A stretch of 8,469 nt of DNA, from NCBI GenBank assembly GCA_028286165.1, contig JAPYMU010000092.1, forward strand, positions 1 to 8,469. The letters run 5' to 3'. The translations under genes were made by a program, and so were the position numbers. Within the stretch, counting starts at the first letter, position 1. Every line of letters starts with the position of its first letter. Shown here in pieces: positions 6,111 to 8,469 of this stretch. Source of the DNA: Spongiicolonus versatilis. GTDB taxonomy: Bacteria > Pseudomonadota > Gammaproteobacteria > Arenicellales > Spongiicolonaceae. The notes under the pieces were generated by a model that saw only the letters and a program-made list of their open reading frames with translations, had not been told where the DNA came from and made no database searches.

Positions 6111-6996
6111 GGTTGTGTTCGTCCAGCGCCCAGTCAATGCCGCCTTCCTTGATGCCTAAAACGGTGACACCGGAGGCCCACTCGCCGCCCTGCGCCTGTG
6201 CATACATGCGGTAGACCGCGCGGTCCACGCCTTTCAGCATGGAGGTGAGCACGCTGCCGGGGTGCAGGTGGTTCTGGTTGGAGTCCACGCCGATGCCCAG
6301 TTTGCCGTTGTCTTTGGCCGACTGCAGAACGCCGAGGCCGGTGGCGCCGGCGGCGTGGAACACCACATCGGCGCCGCGGTCAAACTGCGACTGCGCCAAC
6401 TCGCCGCCCTTGAGCGGGTCGTTCCACGCCGCGCCGGTGGTGCCGGTCATGTTTTCCAGAACGCGGGCGCCGGGGTCCACATGCAAAACGCCCTGCTTGT
6501 AGCCGCAGGCGAAACGGCGGATGAGGGGAATGTCCATGCCGCCGACGAAACCGACGGTACCGCTCTCCGAAGCCATGGCCGCCAGCATGCCGACCAAAAA
6601 CGAGCCCTCCTCCTCGCGGAACAAAACCGACTGCACATTGGGCAGGTCCACCACGCCGTCGATAATGCCGAACCAGGTGCCGGGAAATTGTTTGGCCACT
6701 TTTTCCAGCGCGGTGGCCTGGGAAAACCCGACGGTGACGATGGGATTAAAACCGCGCCGCGCAAAGTTGCGCATGGCCTGCTCGCGCTGCGAGTCGTTGG
6801 TGATTTCAAAATCACGAAACCGGACGCCGTGGTCTTTTTCAAAATCCTGGGCGCCGTTCAGCGCGGCCTCATTAAAAGACTTGTCAAACCGCCCACCGAG
6901 GTCGTAAATCAGCCCCGGCTTAAACTCAGCCGCCTGCGCACCGGCGGCGAACAGGGTGGTGAGGGTGAGGGTGGAAAAAAGGTTGCGAAGTTTCAT
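6085..6996 (-). CDS. BMP-family nucleoside-binding periplasmic protein, C-terminally truncated
   Basis: Solute-binding component that captures nucleosides in the periplasm and delivers them to the two permeases. The ATG at 6996 has AAGGAG at 7004-7009, 7 nt upstream. It is followed by a classic signal peptide: KLR, a hydrophobic core, then AGAQA with cleavage expected after A22. No lipobox cysteine is present, so the protein is soluble and periplasmic rather than a lipoprotein. Family blocks are GLIYDLGGRFDKSFNEA at 28-44, PIVTVGFSQA at 85-94, TVGFVGGMDIPLIRRF at 147-162, GADVVFHAAGATG at 208-220, GIGVDSNQ at 234-241 and SVLTSMLKGVDRAVY at 248-262. The end, ALDEHNRALM, is where relatives continue for a further 20-30 residues. 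Here only four residues (AKPR) encoded in ATPase DNA follow. At 303 aa it is short for the family and may fold poorly. An in-frame ATG further upstream (7062) lies in the promoter region and is unlikely. Confidence 0.9.
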   Translation of the reverse strand: MKLRNLFSTLTLTTLFAAGAQAAEFKPGLIYDLGGRFDKSFNEAALNGAQDFEKDHGVRFRDFEITNDSQREQAMRNFARRGFNPIVTVGFSQATALEKVAKQFPGTWFGIIDGVVDLPNVQSVLFREEEGSFLVGMLAAMASESGTVGFVGGMDIPLIRRFACGYKQGVLHVDPGARVLENMTGTTGAAWNDPLKGGELAQSQFDRGADVVFHAAGATGLGVLQSAKDNGKLGIGVDSNQNHLHPGSVLTSMLKGVDRAVYRMYAQAQGGEWASGVTVLGIKEGGIDWALDEHNRALMAKPR

Positions 6997-7003
6997 GGGA
7001 TTG

Positions 7004-7009
7004 CTCCTT
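7004..7009 (-). promoter_or_regulatory. Ribosome binding site of the BMP-family gene
   Basis: AAGGAG on the minus strand, 7 nt before ATG 6996. It fixes the start of the operon's first gene at the beginning of a clear signal peptide. Confidence 0.8.
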
Positions 7010-7030
7010 GGTGGGTTGTGGATGGTGGTT

Positions 7031-7059
7031 AGTATGGCGGGGGAAAGGGGATGTTGCAA
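7031..7059 (-). promoter_or_regulatory. Candidate sigma70-type promoter of the nucleoside operon
   Basis: On the minus strand TTGCAA (7059-7054) and CATACT (7036-7031) are separated by 17 nt; each matches its consensus at four of six positions. Transcription would begin near 7024, giving a leader of about 28 nt that contains the AAGGAG site. The -35 box lies inside a perfect palindrome, so a repressor or activator bound there would control the promoter. Confidence 0.5.
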
Positions 7060-7062
7060 CAT
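7051..7062. promoter_or_regulatory. Candidate operator: 12-bp perfect palindrome
   Basis: ATGTTGCAACAT reads the same on both strands and covers the proposed -35 element of the operon. In a GC-rich genome an AT-containing perfect dyad at this position is a reasonable binding site for a dimeric regulator. No regulator gene is present in the window, so the protein is unknown. Confidence 0.45.
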
Positions 7063-7087
7063 GGGCTTGCTGTAAACGTGGGGAAGT

Positions 7088-7110
7088 CCCCGGCGGGATA
7101 ATTGCCGGGG
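7088..7110. other. GC-rich hairpin in the divergent intergenic region
   Basis: CCCCGGC at 7088-7094 pairs perfectly with GCCGGGG at 7104-7110 around a 9-nt loop. A competing stem GCGGG / CCCGC (7093-7097 with 7111-7115) can also form. No T-run follows on either strand, so it is not a standard intrinsic terminator. It may limit read-through from thiE or be a regulator site. Confidence 0.4.
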
Positions 7111-7227
7111 CCCGCTTGCTCTTCGTCGCTATCAATGGGGAAAGTCAGCGCCCATTCGCAAAATTAACATATCCCCCCGGAACGGCGAAAAGCATCTTCC
7201 CGCGCGGAAATATAATCTGCTTTGCGG

Positions 7228-7255
7228 TGGACAGTGACCATAAACCGATTATACT
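7228..7255 (+). promoter_or_regulatory. Candidate sigma70-type promoter of the small secreted-protein gene
   Basis: TGGACA (7228-7233) and TATACT (7250-7255) are 16 nt apart, each one base off consensus. This is the best two-box promoter match in the window. Start of transcription is expected near 7262, only about 8 nt before the ATG at 7270. A lone TATAAT at 7211-7216 has no -35 partner and seems less likely to be used. Confidence 0.55.
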
Positions 7256-7269
7256 AATTCTTGCTTCAT

Positions 7270-7632
7270 ATGGCACCGCCAGTTTTCCCAAAGCCGCCTA
7301 TCACAACGTGGATTGCCACGGCGCTTGCCGCGCTGCCGGCCGCTCTCCACGCCGCCCCCGATGCCGAACTCACGCGCATTTATTACGAGCGCGAAGTGAT
7401 GGCCGCCTACTGCGGCCTCGGCTCGGCGCAATCCACCGCCGGCTTTCACCGCGCCGAGAAGGAAATCATCGCGCGCAAAAATCTGAATCAAAAAGACTTG
7501 GAAAACGCCCGCACCCGGGCCTGGAAAGACGCCCACGCCGAATGGTCCAACCGCGGCCTCGGCGGGTTCAAAAACTGGTGCCGCACCGAGGGCGCGGCGG
7601 CGATGGAACGGTTTGAAGAGATGGCGCGGTGA
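7270..7632 (+). CDS. Small exported protein of unknown function with two cysteines
   Basis: I do not recognise the family. From the ATG at 7270 the protein is 120 aa. It starts with a proline-rich stretch (2-10), then a hydrophobic segment, TWIATALAALPAALHA, at 13-28. An ALHA-A site suggests signal-peptidase cleavage near residue 28, so the mature part would be periplasmic or secreted, about 92 aa. That part is charged and probably helical, with exactly two cysteines (C48 in AAYCGLG and C104 in KNWCRTEG) that could form a disulphide. The conserved-looking core is EWSNRGLGGFKNWC at 91-104. No Shine-Dalgarno precedes the ATG and the predicted transcript start is about 8 nt away, so initiation may be almost leaderless; a TTG at 7261 is the only upstream in-frame option. 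It has its own promoter, diverges from the nucleoside operon and converges on thiE, so context gives no functional hint. Codon use is like its neighbours. Confidence 0.75.
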   Translation: MAPPVFPKPPITTWIATALAALPAALHAAPDAELTRIYYEREVMAAYCGLGSAQSTAGFHRAEKEIIARKNLNQKDLENARTRAWKDAHAEWSNRGLGGFKNWCRTEGAAAMERFEEMAR

Positions 7633-7636
7633 ATTT

Positions 7637-8266
7637 TCAGCGGCGCAGTTTTTCCAGAAACCACGCCGCCTCCTCCCGGTAATCCTCCGCCCCGGTAATC
7701 GCCGAGGCCACCGCCACCGAGCCGATGCCGGAGGCGAGGACTTGGTGAAGGTTGTGGCGTTTGATGCCGCCGATGGCGACCAGGGGGAATTTTTTTTGCA
7801 GCACTTTCGCCCACCGGTTTAATTTTTCCACGCCAATCACGGTGGCCGGTTTGGTGGTGGTGGGGAACACCGTGCCGAGGGCGATGTAACTCGGCTGCAG
7901 GGCGGCGGCGCGGCGCCATTCGGATTCGCTGTGCGTGCTGATGCCGAGTCGCAGGCCGGCGTTTTTAATTTGCGCGAGGTCGGCGCCATCCAAATCCTCC
8001 TGGCCGAGGTGCACGCCATAGGCGCCGTGCCTCACCGCCGCCGGCCAGTAATCGTTGATGAACATTCGCGCGCCGTAACGCCGGCCGATGCGGACGGCGC
8101 GCCGGGTCACGTCGTTTGCTTCGGACTCGGAACAGTCTTTCACCCGCAACTGAATCGTGCGCACGCCGAGGGGCAGCAATTTTTCCAGCCAGTCCACCGA
8201 GTCCACCACCGGATACAGGCCGAGATGGCAAGTGCCGCAACCGGCAAACCCCGCCGCCACCGTCAC
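7637..8266 (-). CDS. thiE: Thiamine-phosphate synthase
   Basis: Joins HMP-pyrophosphate and the thiazole phosphate to make thiamine monophosphate, releasing pyrophosphate, in the cytoplasm. From GTG 8266 it is a 209-aa TIM-barrel protein of normal length, strongly like E. coli ThiE. Landmarks are LYPVVDSVDW at 17-26, QLRVKD at 39-44, FINDYW with N71 and D72, GVHLGQEDL with Mg-binding D91 at 84-92, GISTHS at 108-113, the pyrophosphate/phosphate loop PTTTK at 135-139, and AIGGI at 164-168. The frame stays open upstream to 8353, but that part overlaps thiG and lacks family similarity. GTG 8266 overlaps the thiG stop by 4 nt (GTGA), with GGGGG just upstream, so I chose it. The substrate thiazole is made by ThiG, encoded immediately before. 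The stop lies 4 bp from the stop of the convergent small gene. Confidence 0.95.
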   Translation of the reverse strand: MTVAAGFAGCGTCHLGLYPVVDSVDWLEKLLPLGVRTIQLRVKDCSESEANDVTRRAVRIGRRYGARMFINDYWPAAVRHGAYGVHLGQEDLDGADLAQIKNAGLRLGISTHSESEWRRAAALQPSYIALGTVFPTTTKPATVIGVEKLNRWAKVLQKKFPLVAIGGIKRHNLHQVLASGIGSVAVASAITGAEDYREEAAWFLEKLRR

Positions 8267-8469
8267 CGGCCCCCGCCGTGCCAGAATGGCTGGCCCACCA
8301 CCGGTGTGGACGGCTGCGCGGTTTGCCGCTGCACCATGAGGCCGGCGAGGCAAGCGTTGCGGCCGGCGCGCACCGCATCGGCAAAAGCGCGCGCCATGCG
8401 CGGCGGGTCGCCGGCGCGCGCCACCGCGGTGTTCAACAGCACCGCGTCAAAACCCAACTCCATCACCCT
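8263..8469 (-). CDS. thiG: Thiazole synthase, C-terminal part, cut by the window edge
   Basis: The last 68 codons of ThiG, which builds the thiazole phosphate ring from deoxyxylulose-5-phosphate, dehydroglycine and ThiS thiocarboxylate. The visible part has the phosphate-binding strand and helix MELGFDAVLLNTAVA, then AGDPPRMARAF and AVRAGRNACLAGLM, and the tail QPSTPVVGQPFW. These match the end of proteobacterial ThiG proteins. The start lies beyond position 8469. It overlaps thiE by 4 nt, so the two form a thiamine operon, probably with thiS further upstream outside the window. The terminal HGGGR looks like a small lineage-specific tail. Confidence 0.92.
   Translation of the reverse strand, partial: RVMELGFDAVLLNTAVARAGDPPRMARAFADAVRAGRNACLAGLMVQRQTAQPSTPVVGQPFWHGGGR

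Larger units (their letters stand above)
6997..7269. other. Divergent intergenic region
   Basis: This 273-bp gap separates the nucleoside operon from the small exported-protein gene and is less GC-rich than its surroundings, especially 7140-7260. It contains the operon ribosome site, a promoter with palindrome, a GC hairpin and a plus-strand promoter. On the minus strand a perfect TATAAT (7253-7248) overlaps the plus-strand TATACT but has no -35 partner. I see no tRNA, small ORF of note, or riboswitch-like fold. Confidence 0.7.

Noticed and set aside
6262..7032. Plus-strand open frame opposite the binding protein
   Set aside because: Lies opposite a gene with signal peptide and BMP motifs; its own translation shows no family features.
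6997..7269. Riboswitch (TPP or purine type) in the intergenic region
   Set aside because: No THI-box core (CUGAGA with ACCUGA) or purine aptamer pattern seen, and the thiamine genes are not transcribed from here.
7249..7536. Minus-strand frame opposite the small exported-protein gene
   Set aside because: No ribosome site. The plus-strand gene has a promoter, a signal peptide and biased amino acid composition, so it is the better call.
8267..8353. Extended thiE start at 8353
   Set aside because: The extra 29 residues overlap thiG, have no ThiE similarity, and the GTG at 8266 gives a normal length with a GTGA overlap.

Overview
The window is GC-rich (roughly two thirds G+C by eye, with GCC/GGC-dominated codons) and carries bacterial genes of proteobacterial type. 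DeoA and ThiE closely resemble the E. coli proteins in catalytic motifs, and the start of MmsA resembles alphaproteobacterial enzymes. The transporter is of the BMP (basic membrane protein) nucleoside type. I cannot place the organism more precisely than Proteobacteria. The even composition, tight gene packing and absence of mobile elements, tRNAs, rRNAs or CRISPR arrays point to an ordinary chromosomal region.

Positions 1-6996, minus strand: one compact operon for pyrimidine (deoxy)nucleoside uptake and catabolism. In transcription order it holds a periplasmic BMP-family binding protein, an ABC ATPase, two permeases, cytidine deaminase (cdd), deoxyribose-phosphate aldolase (deoC), thymidine phosphorylase (deoA) and the first 37 codons of a CoA-acylating methylmalonate-semialdehyde dehydrogenase (mmsA). 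Every junction is an overlap of 1-14 nt. The logic is import, deamination of (deoxy)cytidine, phosphorolysis to base plus deoxyribose-1-phosphate, and aldol cleavage of deoxyribose-5-phosphate. MmsA fits the last step of thymine or uracil breakdown. Phosphopentomutase and the reductive base-degradation genes are not in the window.

Positions 6997-7269: a divergent regulatory gap. It holds a candidate promoter for the operon with a 12-bp perfect palindrome over its -35 element, a GC-rich hairpin, and a good sigma70-like promoter firing the other way.

Positions 7270-7632, plus strand: a small gene for a probably exported 120-residue protein of unknown function. Its ATG lies only about 8 nt after the predicted transcription start.

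Positions 7637-8469, minus strand: thiamine synthesis genes, the last 68 codons of thiG followed by thiE in a 4-nt overlap. thiE converges on the small gene with only 4 bp between the two stops.

The most striking observation is at about 6085-6104. The binding-protein gene loses its usual C-terminus and runs straight into the middle of the ATPase P-loop codons. This looks like a deletion of perhaps 200 bp or more, either real or an assembly error, that damages both proteins. Other points of note are a 19-residue read-through tail on DeoA lying over a probable mmsA promoter, and the presence of mmsA in a nucleoside operon.
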